64,000 nucleotides of DNA from Bufo bufo (Eukaryota; Chordata; Amphibia; Anura; Bufonidae), in the NCBI RefSeq assembly GCF_905171765.1, contig NC_053389.1:786228772-786292771 (forward strand). The letters run 5' to 3'. Numbering within the stretch: position 1 is the first letter of the stretch; each line of letters begins with the position of its first letter. This document shows, one piece after another, positions 33,870 through 46,320 of this stretch. The position numbers were made by a program, and so were the translations under genes. Below the pieces are notes generated by a model. The model was given only the letters and a program-made list of their open reading frames with translations. It was not told the DNA's origin and searched no databases.

Positions 33870-34866
33870 GAATATGGCAGTCTTATTTAGGTTGCTGGAG
33901 ACAGGCTGGTCCTTTCCCACTAGCTTGTTAGAGTACAGAGTTTCTAGCCAGCAGTACTATACAGAAGACCTACTTTAGTGAACTCTACCAAGTAGGCCCC
34001 AAAGAGAAGCCTCATCCTGGAAATCACCATTCTTGAGGATGAAAGCTACCAGAGAACAAATTTGCTAAAAATTACTCCTACAAGAGAGAAAGTGTAGAAT
34101 ATCTACAGCTGGTAGGGAACCGTTAAGGTTGCTGGAAAGACAGTAAGGTAAGGCTCATTTATGGCAAAAGACTTTACTGCAAATAGAAAGGGTTAATTGC
34201 CTCTAGCACCCACCACTTGGAGATGGACTGGTGGATCTAAGATCTGCACCCCTCAGACTGGGAATTACAGAAAGTGCACCCCTACGGTTATTTGGGAAGA
34301 TGACAAAGTGTACTTAGAGTAAGACTCACAGAGGCAAACTACTACTCCACTTATTGCATGCCCAGCCCAAGGAGCTCTAGAAGGAGAAGCATTAACCACC
34401 TTGAGGACCACAACCACCCTCAATGTCACCACCAGTATTCCTATCCTCTCAAGATCCACCCATCATCACACCTCAATTGTGGGTCAGTGTGCTGCATTTC
34501 CATCATATGCAATTGCCAGTTTTTGAGCACACCCACAACCCATGGGGTTTTCATTTAGTCCCTCAGCAGATAATTTGCGTAGAATACAATGGCTAAAGTG
34601 ATTTCACAAATTATTCATTTTGATTTGCCTAAATCAAACCACAAACCTCTCATTTCAAACTTAAGCCTAAAATTCCACTCATATCTACTACTAAACCCAC
34701 TGATATGTTATTTTATTATATTCAACCATAAGCAGTTGAACAACGCACATGTGAAGGAAAACATTAACCAGGTGGATGCACGGACATGCAGATCTGTATG
34801 GAGATAGAATAGATTCCACCATGCGATTTTATTAAAAGAAATAAAAGCTTTATTTAGACATCACCC
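33870..34866. other. Intron 1 sequence, no feature recognised
   Basis: No domain, repeat array or splice-bounded exon could be supported. Confidence 0.45.
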
Positions 34867-35235
34867 TTAAAGGGGTTTTCCGGTTTGCATCAACATCCTT
34901 TAAAATAATCATTTATGAAGTTTTCTGCAATTTTGTGATTTATTTGGTATTTATTTTACCTTTCTTGCTCCTATCTTCAGTTCTGGGCTGTGGTCACATG
35001 ACCATGTCCATGCTGCTCTTTCTTACTTCCTGTGATGTTATGTCCATGGGTGTGTCAAAGCAGCAACAGGCGCAGTGATGGGGGCGTGTCTATACAACTA
35101 GCTGGGTGGGCGGAGCTATAAACTAGCTAGGCATAGATGGGGCTGGATCTGTGCAGAGAAAGGAGAAGCACATCATGGGTTTTATTGGATGCAGGAACTG
35201 GAAGAGCTACATACAGGGTGGAAATAAACTGTAAC
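34867..35235. repeat. Dispersed repeat, copy A
   Basis: The 34960-35230 part is homologous to 58190-58460: ctgtggtcacatgaccatg, cttcctgtgatgtt, aaagcagcaacag, caactagctgg and tacagg-tggaaat occur in order. The left edge (ttaaaggggttttcc) looks like a T2-type terminus. Confidence 0.8.
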
Positions 35236-36779
35236 ATGCAAGGTATCGGGGCTAGTGATACGATCTTGTTTAAAAGATTCAATTATCAGCTTTAGGCCTC
35301 ATGCACACAACCGTTTTTTTTGCGGTCCGCAAAAACGGGTTCCAAAGTTCTGGGATCCGTGTCCGTTTTTTCTTCCGTGGGTCTTCCTTGATTTTTGGAG
35401 GATCCACGGACATGAAGGAAAAAGTCGTTTTGGTGTCCGCCTGGCCGTGCAGAGCCAAACGGATCTATCCTGACTTACAATGCAAGTCAATGGGGACGGA
35501 TCCGTTTGACGTGGACACAATATGGTGCAATTGCAAACGGATCCGTCCCCCATTGACTTTCAATGTAAAGTCAGGAGTCCCTATTAATATACCATCGGAT
35601 CGGAGTTTTCTCCAATCCGATGGTATATTTTAACTTGAAGCGTCCCCATCACCATGGGAACGCCTCTATGTTAAAATATACCATCGGATTTGAGTTACAT
35701 CGTGAAAACTCAGATCCGACAGTATATTCTAACACAGAGGCGTTCCCATAGTTATGGGGACGCTTCAAGTTAGAATATACTAAGAACTGTGTACATGACT
35801 GCCCCCTGCAGCCTGGCAGCACCCGATCTCTTACAGGGGGCTGTGATCCGCACAATTAACCCCTCAGGTGCCGCACCTGAGGGGTTAATTGTGCGTATCA
35901 TAGCCCCCTGTAAGAGATCAGGTGCTGCCAGGCAGGAGGGGGCCAGACCCCCTTCCCTACCAAGTTTTAAATTCATTGGTGGCCAGTGCGGCCCCCCTCC
36001 CTCCCCTGTATTACATTCATTGGTGGCCAGTGCGGCCCCCCTCCCTCCCCAGTATTACATTCACTATGGGAACGCCTCTGTGTTAGAATATACTGTCGGA
36101 TCTGAGTTTTCACAATATAACTCAAATCCGATGGTATATTTTAACATAGAGGCGTTCCCATGGTGATGGGGACGCTTCAAGTTAGAATATACTAAGAACT
36201 GTGTACATGACTGCCCCCTGCTGCCTGGCAGCACCCGATCTCTTACAGGGGGCTGTGATCCGCACAATTAACCCCTCAGGTGCCGCACCTAAGGGGTTAA
36301 TTGTGCGTATCATAGCCCCCTGTAAGAGATCAGGTGCTGCCAGGCAGCACCTGAGGGGTTAATTGTGCGTATCATAGCCCCCTGTAATAGATTAGGTGCT
36401 GCCAGGCAGCAGGGGGCAGTCATGTACACAGTTCTTAGTATATTCTAACTTGAAGCGTCCCCATCACTATGGGAACGCCTCTGTGTTAGAATATACTGTC
36501 GGATCTGAGTTTTCACGATATAACTCAAATCTGATGGTATATTTTAACATAGAGGCGTTCCCATGGTGATGGGGACGCTTCAAGTTAGAATATACTAAGA
36601 ACTGTGTACATGACTGCCCCCTGCTGCCTGGCAGCACCCGATCTCTTACAGGGGGCTGTGATCCGCACAATTAACCCTTCAGGTGCCGCACCTGAATGGT
36701 TAATTGTGCGTATCATAGCCCCCTGTAAGAGATCAGGTGCTGCCAGGCAGGAGGGGGCAGACCCCCCTCCCTACCAAGT

Positions 36780-37040
36780 TTTAAATTCATTGGTGGCCAG
36801 TGTGGCCCCCCTCCCTCCCCTGTATTACATTCATTGGTGGCCAGTGCGGCCCCCCTCCCTCCCCTGTATTACATTCATTGGTGGCCAGTGTGGCCCCCCA
36901 TCCCTCCCCTGTATTACATTCATTGGTGGCCAGTGCGCCCCCCCCTTCCTCCCCTGTATTACATTCATTGGTGGACAGTGCGGCCCCCCTCCCTCCCCTG
37001 TATTACATTCATTGGTGGACAGTGCGGCCCCCCTCTCCCC
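36780..37040 (+). repeat. About 45-bp minisatellite inside the giant foldback, forward arm
   Basis: The unit carries tattacattcattggtgg, ccagtgcggccccc and ctccctcccctg, repeated about six times. The inverted counterpart at 37485-37670 has about four units, so the two arms have different copy numbers. Confidence 0.9.
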
Positions 37041-37484
37041 CCCTCCTAATTAAAATCCCCCCCCTTCATTGGTGGCAGCGGAGAGTTCCGATCGAGGTCC
37101 CAGTTTAATCGATGGGGCTCCGATCGGTAACCATGGCAACCAGGATGCTACTGCAGTCCTGGCTGCCATGGTTACTTAGCAATTTTAGAAGCATTATACT
37201 TACCTTCGCTGTCTGTGGCCGGCCGGATGCTCCTCCTACTGGTAAGTGACAGGTCTGTGCGGCGCATTGCTTATAGCACAGACCTTTCACTTACCAGTAG
37301 GAGGAGCGCTCAGCCGGTCACAGACAGCGCAGGTAAGTATAATGCTTCTAAAATTGCTAAGTAACCATGGCAGCCAGGACTGCAGTAGCGTCTTGGCTGC
37401 CATGGTAACCGATCGGAGCCCCAGCGATTAAACTGGGACTCCGATCGGAACTCTCCGCTGCCACCAATGATGGGGGGGATTTTA

Positions 37485-37670
37485 ATTAGATGGGGGGGCC
37501 GCACTGGCCACCAATGAATGTAATACTGGGGAGGGAGGGAGGTGGGGCCGCACTGGCCACCAATGAATGTAATACAGGGGAGGGAGGGGGGCCGCACTGG
37601 CCACCAATGAATGTAATACTGGAGAGGGAGGGAGGGGGGCCACACTGGCCACCAATGAATTTAAAACTTG
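37485..37670 (-). repeat. About 45-bp minisatellite, inverted arm
   Basis: Reverse complement of the 36780-37040 array: gccgcactggccaccaatga and atgtaatac with gggaggg spacers. It produces artificial Pro-rich ORFs. Confidence 0.9.
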
Positions 37671-38419
37671 GTAGGGAGGGGGGTCTGCCCCCTCCTGCCT
37701 GGCAGCACCTGATCTCTTACAGGGGGCTATGATACGCACAATTAACCATTCAGGTGCGGCACCTGAGGGGTTAATTGTGCGGATCACAGCCCCCTGTAAG
37801 AGATCGGGTGCTGCCAGGCAGCAAGGGGCAGTCATGTACACAGTTCTTAGTATATTCTAACTTGAAGCGTCCCCATCACTATGGGAACGCCTCTGTGTTA
37901 GAATATACTGTCGGATCTGAGTTTTCACGAAGTGAAAACTCAGATCTAATAAAGCTTTTATGCAGACGGATCTGCGGATCCGTCTGTGTGAAAGTAGCCT
38001 ACGGACACGGATCACGGATGCGGATGACAATCTTGTGTGCATCCGTGTTTTTTCACGGACCCATTGACTTGAATGGGTCCGTGAACCGTTGTCCGTCAAA
38101 AAAATAGGACAGGTCATATTTTTTTGACGGACAGGAAACACGGATCACGGACGCGGATGAAAAACGGTGCATTTTCCGAGTTTTCAACGGACCCATTGAA
38201 AGTCAATGGGTCCGCAGAAAATCACGGAAAACGGAACAACGGACACGGATGCACACAACGGTCGTGTGCATGAGGCCTTAAAACGAGACCACTGACCTGC
38301 TCAAAACGTCTTGGGTCCAGCACCATGGCATATCATCCTCATTTAAGTGCAGTGCATTCGTAAAGGCTTCAGACCCTGTCGCTTGTTTCAAATTTAATGT
38401 TGCAACCTTAAGATAAAAT

Positions 38420-40010
38420 TAAAAATTCAAGTTTTTTTCACTATTGTTCTGTACTCAATTCCCCATAATTACAAAAGAAAAACAGAATGTTTGAAATATT
38501 TGCTAATTTATTGAAAAACGAAAATCTCACGTTGACATACTCTAAATATTCAGACCCTTTACTCAGGCCTTAGTTGAAGCCCCTTTGGCAGTGATTACAG
38601 CCTCCAGTCTTCTTGGGTATTATGCTACATGGTTTGCACGCCTGGATTTGGGGATTTTCTCCCATCCTTTTCTGTCGATCGTTTCAAGCTCTGTCAGGTT
38701 TAATGGAGACCGTTGGTGGACAGCCATTTTCAGGTCTCTCCAGAGATGTTCCATTGGGTTCAAGTCAGGGCTCTGGCTGGGCCACTCAAGGACATTTCCA
38801 GAGTTGTCCCTAAGCCGCTCCTGTGTTGTCTTGGCTGTGTCCTTAGGGTCATTGTCTTGTTGGAATGTGAACCTTCAGCCGAGTCTGAGGTCCAGAGCTC
38901 TCTGGATCAGGTTTTCATTACGAATATCTCTGTACTGTGCTCCATTAAGCTTTTCCCTCCACCCTGACCAGTCTCCCTGTCCCAAAGGCTAAAAAACACC
39001 CCCACAGAATAATGCTGCCACCACCATGCTTCACTGTAGGGATGATATTGTACAGGTGATGAGTAGTGCCTAGTTTCCTCCAGACATGACACTTAAAATT
39101 GAGGCCAAAAAATTAAATCTTGGTTTCATGAGAACATAGAATCTTGTTTCTCACAGTCTTTTACAAACTCCTGGCGGGATTTCACTGATAAGCTTTTTTT
39201 CTGCTCATTCTGCTCTAAAGCCCAGATTGGTGGAGGCTGCAGGGATGGTTGGCCTTCTGGAAGTTTCTACCATCTGCACACAGGATCTTTGGAGCTCAGC
39301 CACAGTGACCATTGGGATCTTGGTCACCTCTCTTACCAAGGTCCTTCTCCCCAATTACTTAGTTTGGAGGGGCTGTGTCGGCACGGTAGGTAGGGAAAAA
39401 ACACACAGCAGGGGATTTAAATAGAGCATCGAGTCCCTGGATCAGAACCTGATAGGTCCAGGGATCTAGTGCCCCATTGTACCAGAACCCAGTAGCCCAG
39501 ACATAGTCAGGCTGAGTAGTCACTCAGCCTACGTCATGGCCCACACCCCTAAAGCAAATGAAACACTAAATCTCCCCCAGTGTGGGGAGAAACAGAGCGA
39601 GTGCTCCATTGCTATGGACGTGCTTGCGTTGCCAGGGGACAAGGCTGGACAGCGCATCACGGAGGGCATGCCCTTGTAACCCCAGACCACAGCGCTGGAG
39701 CGCAGACAGGTAAGTTGGTGACAGACAGCCAGCTCTAGGAAGAGTCCTGGTTGTTCCAAACTTTTTTGCCTTCATTGAATTTTTATTTAAGTGTGCAACA
39801 GTCTTTCAAAATCTTGTCCAATCAACTGAATTTACCACCAGTGGACTCCAAACACCCTGTAGTAACATCTCAAAGATAAGTCTTAGCAAAGGCTCTAAAT
39901 ACTTATGTCCATATGAAATTTTAGTTTTTCCATTTTAATAAATTTGCAAAAATTTCAATAATACTGTTTTTGCTTTCTCATTATGGGATATTTAGTGCAG
40001 ATGGTTGGGG
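38420..40010 (-). mobile_element. Tc1/mariner element, decayed and interrupted
   Basis: Left and right A/T-rich ends are inverted relatives (attattgaaattttt-type sequence, and cagaccctttactcagg against aggctctaaatacttatg). Together they frame a minus-strand transposase. A block at about 39370-39720 with no homology to it (starting near ggctgtgtcggcacggtagg) looks like a later insertion splitting the transposase. Confidence 0.75.
38570..39780 (-). pseudogene. Tc1-type transposase, multiple frameshifts
   Basis: Read on the minus strand, the recognisable parts are the region around ccaccaccatgcttcac (VKHGGG-type glycine-rich motif, near 39020), the catalytic acid segments and the C-terminal CDS end near 38580. 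The C-terminal motif before the end corresponds to the usual SYPRRLEAVI-type tail of Tc1 transposases. Several frameshifts and the 350-bp insertion at 39370-39720 prevent translation. Assignment relies on recognising this common vertebrate Tc1 family; exact domain limits are approximate. Confidence 0.7.
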
Positions 40011-40848
40011 GGAAAACATTTATTTTTAGCACTTAGCACAAGGCTGCAACATAACAAAATGTAAAAAGAAGACTTTCTGAATGCATTGTATGGTGTGCTG
40101 TATTTATGCACGTCACCTCTGCTGGCCAATCAGTGCCCTCAACAGTAACGTCTGCAGGAGCAGAATGGTTATATTTCCTTAGATGTAAATATTTAAAAAT
40201 GTCTACACATCTCCATGAACATGGCCTATTCTGATCTTCAAGAGGCAGAGACTGTTTTTCATTTTTTGGGGGGAGGAGAAGTACTAGTATTTTAAATGGA
40301 ACTATTTTGGAGTACATACAATGCACTGACATTTTTATTGTTTTATGTTTTAACATAAAAAAAACTAATTATAAAGGGAAAAGGCCTTTTTTAAGCTTAA
40401 TTTGATTTTGCTTTATTTTTATATTTTTTAGTCTAATGAGTTAAATTGATGGGATCTGAGTAATCTCCAATCCGGGCAGTTGCGTCAGGAGCCGAATATG
40501 TGTATCAGCTCCTGCTAATGACCTCGTGGGTACAGGGGCAGTGATATACCTTGTCATAGGGTTTTAAGGAGCAAACATACAACGGCAGTTCATGGATATT
40601 CAACACTATTCTGTGTTGTCTGCTTGAAAAGGAAAGTCCCACACTACGTATCCACAGTCTCTGCAAAGATCATAAATAACCAAGACTATATCCCTTACCC
40701 ACCAGGACCTGGGTACTGTGATCACTAGGCCTTTACCATCCAACACACTGTATAGCTAGATTAACAATATATGTCACCTGGGAGGGAAAATTCTCCAGGG
40801 ACTCCAGTTATTCCATCATATATCGTTGACTTGTGATTTCTTTTGCAG

Positions 40849-41112
40849 TGAGGTCCCAGGACACGTTGGAGTTCGGAGCCATAAGTTCTGAGGTGTTCGT
40901 CCCATTTGGAGAGGCCGTGTGGCTAAACTGCTCTACTCACAAACCTGATCAAACAATCTATGAAAGCAGATTATACAAGAATCAGACCAAGAGGGGGCCC
41001 AACTGGTTGGCAGTGCAAGTGATTGTCCGTGACTGGGAGAACTCAACGTGTGTCTGCATGCTTGACACTAGAAATTACATTTTTACAAGTCATACAATAG
41101 TCATGGCATATG
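40849..41112 (+). CDS. ICAM-like protein, exon 2: Ig domain 1 (first copy)
   Basis: 264-bp exon, AG acceptor at 40847-40848 (ttcttttgcag) and GT donor at 41113, phase 1 at both sides. It encodes an ICAM-type N-terminal Ig domain: B-strand VWLNCSTH, a C-strand segment IYESRLYKNQ, a central Trp in GPNWLAVQV, and an F-strand WENSTCVC. The Glu at exon residue 39, in the context E-x-x-L-x-K, occupies the place of the integrin-contacting Glu of ICAM domain 1. Sequons at LNCS, KNQT and ENST predict N-glycosylation. Unlike mammalian ICAM D1, only one Cys is seen in the B strand while the F strand keeps a Cys-x-Cys. Extracellular, probable leukocyte integrin ligand (inferred). Confidence 0.78.
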
Positions 41113-41503
41113 GTAAGCAGTATATTATATATCAAAAGCTACAACCAGGGTAATTTTTGTTAGAGGGTATGTCCACTTAATTCTTAATTTTATTAGAAGG
41201 GCTCCCTAGTAACAAGCAGAATGCAAAGTGTCCCACTGCTAGGACCTACAGTGACCAGATGTATTCTGCAAGAGAACCTGGCAGCAAGTGTTCAATTTCC
41301 CTGCAGCACCACCGCAGGAGAAATTAGGCATTACACATGTTGAGTCCTCCAGAGTGAGAGACAGTTTTTGTAGCTGATCTCCGCTCTGGTTAAATAGAGG
41401 GGGTCTTTGGGTTAGGAATTGGTAACTAGCAACTTTTTACATTTTAAGACATTGGGCCCAGTATCATGGTTTCATGAGTGCACTCCCCTCACAAACTTTC
41501 TTA

Positions 41504-42000
41504 GGCTACTTTCACACTAGCGTTCAGAGCGGGTCCGTCTGATGTTTCATCAGACGGACCCGCTCCTATAATGCAGACGTTTGTATCCGTTCAGAACGGA
41601 TCCGTCTGCATTATAACTTAGAAAAATTTCTAAGTGTGAAAGTAGCCTGAACGGATCCGTCCAGACTTTACATTGAAAGTCAATGGGGGCGGATCCGTTT
41701 GAAGATTGAGCCATATAGTGTCATCTTCAAACGGATCCGTCCCCATTGACTTACATTGTAAGTCTGGACGGATCCGCTTGCCTCCGCACGGCCAGGCGGA
41801 CACCCGAACGCTGCAAGCAGCGTTCAGGTGTCCGCCTGCTGAGCGGAGCGGAGGACAAACGGTGCCAGACTGATGCATTCTGAGCAGATCCGCCTCCACT
41901 CAGAATGCATTAGGGCTAGACGGATGCGTTCAGGGCCGCTTGTGAGCCCCTTCAAACGGAGCTCACAAGCGGAGCCCCGAACGCTAGTGTGAAAGTAGCC
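41504..42000. mobile_element. Harbinger-type foldback MITE in the D1-D2 intron
   Basis: Termini ggctactttcacactagcgt and acgctagtgtgaaagtagcc are inverted. The element is flanked by TTA (41501-41503 and 42001-42003). The paralogous intron of unit 2 at 47441 has a single TTA followed directly by att, i.e. the empty site, which proves both ends and the 3-bp duplication. The interior is full of inverted copies of acggatccgtc. Confidence 0.88.
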
Positions 42001-42247
42001 TTAATTGTCTACATATTAGATGTCATAAGGGTATATTCAGATACAGCATTCTACAGCAATCACAGTGTACTGCAGTGACTGCTTTTGCAAAACTCTAGCA
42101 AATCCTCAACATGAGCCTAAAGTCAATATACCCTAGAATATGTTTACCTATTTATTAACATTAATGAGGCATGATTAGATTCACTGGTGTCTCCTCTGAC
42201 CGGAGTCTTTAACTCTCCCTTGTCTTCTCTATCTAGCTCAGACCACC

Positions 42248-43029
42248 TGTCACGACCTTGTGTTAAGGTCGTGACTTCATTTAGTTGCCTGCGGCAACGT
42301 TTAATGGTGTTTTCCCTGCTTTGGTGTGCATAGGGTTAAACTTGTTGGAGTGTGGTGGGTGTGACCTCAGGCCTCCTTATATGTTGGTGTGGTGGAGCTT
42401 GAGGTCAGTTTGAGTTTGCTTGTTGTCATTCTGTGTTGGAGCTCTGCTCCCTAGCTGAATGTGTCATGTTGTGTGAGCCACCCTTAGTTGTCATTGTTTT
42501 CCCTTGCTTTCCCTCCTGCTTGCTTCTGTTTACCCTTCCCCACCTGTGGTGTATGTTGTATGGTGTGGGCCTTGTTTGCTGGTGTGTGTGCTCCTAATGG
42601 GGCTTGCTTTCCTGGAGGGGTTTAAGCAAACAGCTAGACTGTGAGTTTCCGGTCCATCTCGTCGGCAACAGGTAAGTCCTGATAACTTTTGTTGTCTGTT
42701 GTCTTATGTACTAACCTGTCTTATGTACTAACCTGTGGCCCTGTCTAGTTGGTGGTCAGTTGCTGGGCTTTAGGAGACACCATTCATCCGTGGTAAAGGA
42801 TGAATGGGTGGTCTCTGCCCTGTCTTCAGGATTAGGGCACAGCAGGGATTCCCAGGGTCCTAGGTCGGTGAGCATGAGCCCCCTTACCATCTGAGGCGGC
42901 TCATGCGCTAGGAGTCTAGGGAGAACCTAGGGTTGCATTAGGAGGTGACTTGCTCCCTGTTCCCTGCTACCTGGCTAGCAGCCACCGCCATTGCACGGCG
43001 GGGGGTTTCCCCCACGCCCCGTCGTGACA
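42248..43029. mobile_element. Solo LTR, 782 bp
   Basis: It begins TGTCACGAC and ends GTCGTGACA (9-bp inverted ends, TG...CA), with the 5-bp direct repeat CCACC on both sides (42243-42247 and 43030-43034). Unit 2 lacks it at the matching place (about 51463). No internal retrotransposon sequence is present, so it is the product of LTR-LTR recombination. The LTR family is probably Ty3/Gypsy-like (inferred from structure only). Confidence 0.85.
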
Positions 43030-43034
43030 CCACC

Positions 43035-44340
43035 ATGATGACTTCTTCCAGCATCTAAAAAGAACAGTGCCAGACAGTTGGTGACCCAGGCAGTAATAGT
43101 AGCTCAGAATTTAAAAGTACCCATGATGTGTGCCGAACAATAATAGCGCCCCTTTTAGGTCCCACACAGTAACGGGTCTATCTTTATACCCTACACAGTA
43201 GCATTTCTACATGCAGGTGTATTTTTGCCAAAGGTGTAAATTAATTTCATTTCAATCATTTAAAGATCTCTCTTTTCTTTAAATGTATACAAATGTTCTG
43301 TGGTTAACTCACATCTGAAGGTTTGTTATAATTCTTTCCACTGTGCCTGCCGTTTAGGATATAGTGTGCCCTACCCCTATTAACTGTGCCTGCTGTTTAT
43401 TATGTAGCCTACCAATCTCCCCCATGTATTGTCCCTGCTGCTGCTAATTGTACAGTGTGCCATAACTGCCATGAACTGTGCCTGCTGATGTTTATTATAT
43501 AGTAAGCCATACCCATATGAACCGTATCTGCTGCATATAATATAGTGTGCCATACCCCTCTATGGACTGTCACTGCTGCTGCCTATTATACAGTGTGTAA
43601 CTCCCACCCCAATGAACTGTGCCTGCTGCTAATGCAGTTTTTTTTATAGTATAGGTGGACTGACACCCTCCCATCCACAGCCTCAGAACCAAGTGCGTAC
43701 ACGCTGCTGTACAAGGATAATATGACAGGCATCATTAGAAGGTCCTACAAATCAAATGATCCTAAGGAGGAGGGTCACAGGTTTGAGCTTGGACCCACTC
43801 GGAGAACTCCTGGTACACCATTGGACCATGCTAACATTGGGACTATTTGTATATTCAGTATATGTATGGGGGCTGGAAACTTTCCAACTGCACACACTGT
43901 ATGGAGTTTACAAATTCTGTGTGGACAAAGCCCCCACCACATGCTTTATAATGGAGTTCTACATATCATCCATAACGGACTGAATGTCCTTCTTCCCCAC
44001 CAGTGATATGCTTGCCAACATTGCTGAGGGAGAAGGGCCTTCAATCAGCTGTGGGATGTGGAGAGAGAACTCCCTTAATACAAGACCACATCCCTCTGTG
44101 TAGTGATGGTACCGTAATTAGGTGCAATCTGACTCTCTTCCTGACACTTTTCCTCGGCAATCACTACTGAAAGCACTTGTTTGCTGTGCTGTGGATCGGG
44201 AAGTGGAACAATAATAACCCTACTACTGATTGGCTTCTTAAGCCTTTGGATGGAAGCTAAAGTATTCCATTCACCGGCAGCAAACAGAAAGCTTGGAAAT
44301 GGAAATAAAACCAAATACTGCCTCTCTATATTAATATATT
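43035..44340. other. D1-D2 intron, unit 1, remaining part
   Basis: 43040-43270 aligns with unit 2 at 51470-51740. 43320-43660 contains diverged repeats of a tgaactgtgcctgctg-type phrase. 43680-44000 carries an unrecognised repeat whose ORFs in two frames show no domain. No additional exon is supported. Confidence 0.45.
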
Positions 44341-44370
44341 AACATGAATATACCTGTGATGTCATTGCAG

Positions 44371-44682
44371 CTCTGCCTTCCGACATCACTATAGACCTGC
44401 AGACTGAGCTACAGGAAGGAAAAGAATATACCATCAACTGTATGGTTCATGAAGTTGCTCCTTTGGAGTATCTTACCATAAATATCATCAGAGGAGGGGA
44501 TGTCATTGATAGCAAATCATATAAAGGACCACACGTGGTGAACAGAAGGACTGTGAGTCGCTTACATACATTCACAGCTCATCTCAGTGACAACCTTATG
44601 AAGTTCTCCTGTGAGGCCATCCTACAACTTGGGTCAGAGCTCCACACAGTCAAGTCCACGGAGATAACCGTACAGACCTATA
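44371..44682 (+). CDS. ICAM-like protein, exon 3: Ig domain 2 (first copy)
   Basis: 312-bp exon, acceptor cattgcag at 44370, donor gtaagttgg at 44683, phase 1 both sides. It encodes ALPSDITIDLQ, the B-strand EGKEYTINC, the segment APLEYLTINIIRG that resembles the A-P-x-x-x-L-T-x-x-x-x-RG signature of ICAM domain 2, and the F-strand KFSCEAILQLG. The two Cys of NC and SC form the canonical Ig disulphide. The 104-codon length is normal for ICAM D2. Extracellular, membrane-proximal to D1. Confidence 0.78.
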
Positions 44683-45024
44683 GTAAGTTGGATCGCCTGT
44701 CTGAATGTAAATTATGGTCCACAGTCCTCATTTTTAGGGGACAAAATTTTTAAGGATTTCCAGCATTTCCAATAGGGGAGCTCTTTATCATGTGCTGTAT
44801 ACAGGTATGTCACCTCTGTCAGCCAGTAGGTGTGTTCAAGAAAGGAATGGTTATGTCAACTTCAAGATAGGTATTCAAAAATATTTTCAGATTTGTAAGA
44901 CTGTGGCCTATTTTGGCCTTCAGGATGTGGGGACTTTTTTTTGTAGGGGGGGGGGGCAGTTGCATTTTAAATGGCACAATTTTGGAGTACATATAATGCA
45001 CAGAAATTATTGGGGTTTAGTTTA

Positions 45025-46320
45025 AGGTTTGTTACAAATTTCACAAGAATTAATCTGCCAAACAAACCCGAAGCTCTTTAGGTTCGCCTCAGGCCAATCC
45101 AGCAAAACTGCACATGTTGGCAGGTAAAACCATGAGGGATGAAGAAGGATGCTCACTTGACTCTGGGAGAAAGTGTGGGGGGGAGGGGGGGGCAGACAGC
45201 CTAGATCAGAAAATCAAGGGTAGCAGCAGGTAGGGAGATGCCTATGCAGAACGTCATTCTGTGTTGAGCTGTTGATGAGGAAGGATGGGTCTAAGGAGTG
45301 TCTGGCAGAAAACGATCTTAGACAGTACACAGGGTCACAAGCAAGCATCTCGTCTAATGTAATAGGGACAGTGTAGGGAAAAAGGAATAATTTTGTAAAA
45401 TACTAGGGACTTTGAACATAGAAAGCAGTTTGAGGGAGTGAGGGGCTGGGGCACAGTGCTTGATAATACAGTTGCTGCAGAACCTCATTCTTGCTGTTCT
45501 GCGCTACAAAACCAACCACCTGCAAGAGAAAAACAAACATTCTTTTTTTCTCATTTGAATAGAGAGAGGGATTTTCCAAAACCTCAAGTTTCTACATATT
45601 ATTATTGCCAGCACAGCACCCCAATAGCATTCTGCTGCTGAGCAATTGCACATTTTTTCCCCCCATACATTATATCTAGTGTTAAACATGTTCTATTATA
45701 GCAAAATCATTTTATGGCCATAACACCATTTTTATACCAGTGAAATTAAATGCAAATAAAACAATATACAGAAGTATCCCCACCTTACTACATTATTAAA
45801 TTGTTGGTGTGTGTGTGTGGGGGGGATAACTGCATGACAAGTTTGCAACATGTATTTTACAGTAGAGAAAGGTCTTTTGTGAAACTTCATTGATAAAAAA
45901 CGCAAATACCACATTAGTCGGATCTTACACTGGCCTTTCGTGTGCCATTATATTGGTGTTGGGGGAAGTGGTGGGGGGTAAATAATAGCATTACAAGTTT
46001 GTTATGTGTGTTTTACAATAAAGTTCTTTTTTTGAAACTGTGTTTTCAATCACAAATACCATAGTAGGCAGAAATCATACCTGCACCAGTACTTCATAAT
46101 CCCCAAAGTAACAGCAAACAAAATATAGCAACACACTTTTATACATGCAAACAATAGAACTAGGGATTAGAGATTATTCTGGATTACCATAAAGGGCACT
46201 GTTCAACTGTATAGTGGTTATCAACCACATCCTCGTTTGGACTGTTTCCCATAGCCCAGCTATGATGGAGGGGACTCTTTCACTTCTCTTTCTTATTGAC
46301 ACTACTCTATATTGTGTGGT
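45025..46320. other. Intron between the first D2 and second D1
   Basis: Non-coding. It was searched for a second signal-peptide exon and none with an ATG, hydrophobic run and phase 1 donor was seen. A repeated phrase with acaagtttg and gtattttacagt or gtgttttacaata (45836-45870 and 45990-46022) shows a small internal duplication. Confidence 0.45.

Larger units (their letters stand above)
35295..38277. mobile_element. Giant (2,983-bp) foldback transposon, Harbinger-type TTA target duplication
   Basis: The ends ggcctcatgcacacaaccgt and acggtcgtgtgcatgaggcc are inverted repeats flanked by TTA (35292-35294 and 38278-38280), the 3-bp duplication of PIF/Harbinger elements. The interior is itself palindromic around about 37255 (tactggtaagtga mirrored by tcacttaccagta). 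Nested inside are several copies of a unit with caagttagaatatactaag, cagggggctgtgatcc and a perfect palindrome around caggtgccgcacctg (near 35871, 36281 and 36686, and inverted near 37760). No transposase is present. It lies in intron 1 of the ICAM-like gene. Confidence 0.82.
40030..44770 (+). repeat. ICAM-like D1-D2 cassette, unit 1 of a segmental tandem duplication
   Basis: The unit comprises a leading intron segment (40070-40340), D1 exon, D1-D2 intron and D2 exon. It is matched by unit 2 (44785-53150), including intron landmarks ggaaagtcccacactac, cacctgggag, tcaatttccctgcagcacca, tgcaaaactctagcaaatcc and agtgccagacag. The duplication therefore covers introns as well as exons. It carries a Harbinger-type MITE and a solo LTR absent from unit 2. 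Confidence 0.9.

Noticed and set aside
36604..37110. Pro-rich ORF of about 149 codons and its frame partners
   Set aside because: Translation of the minisatellite and palindromes inside the giant foldback element.
43722..44006. 94-codon ORF in the D1-D2 intron
   Set aside because: No splice sites of the right phase, no domain, and an overlapping ORF in another frame. Probably a dispersed repeat.
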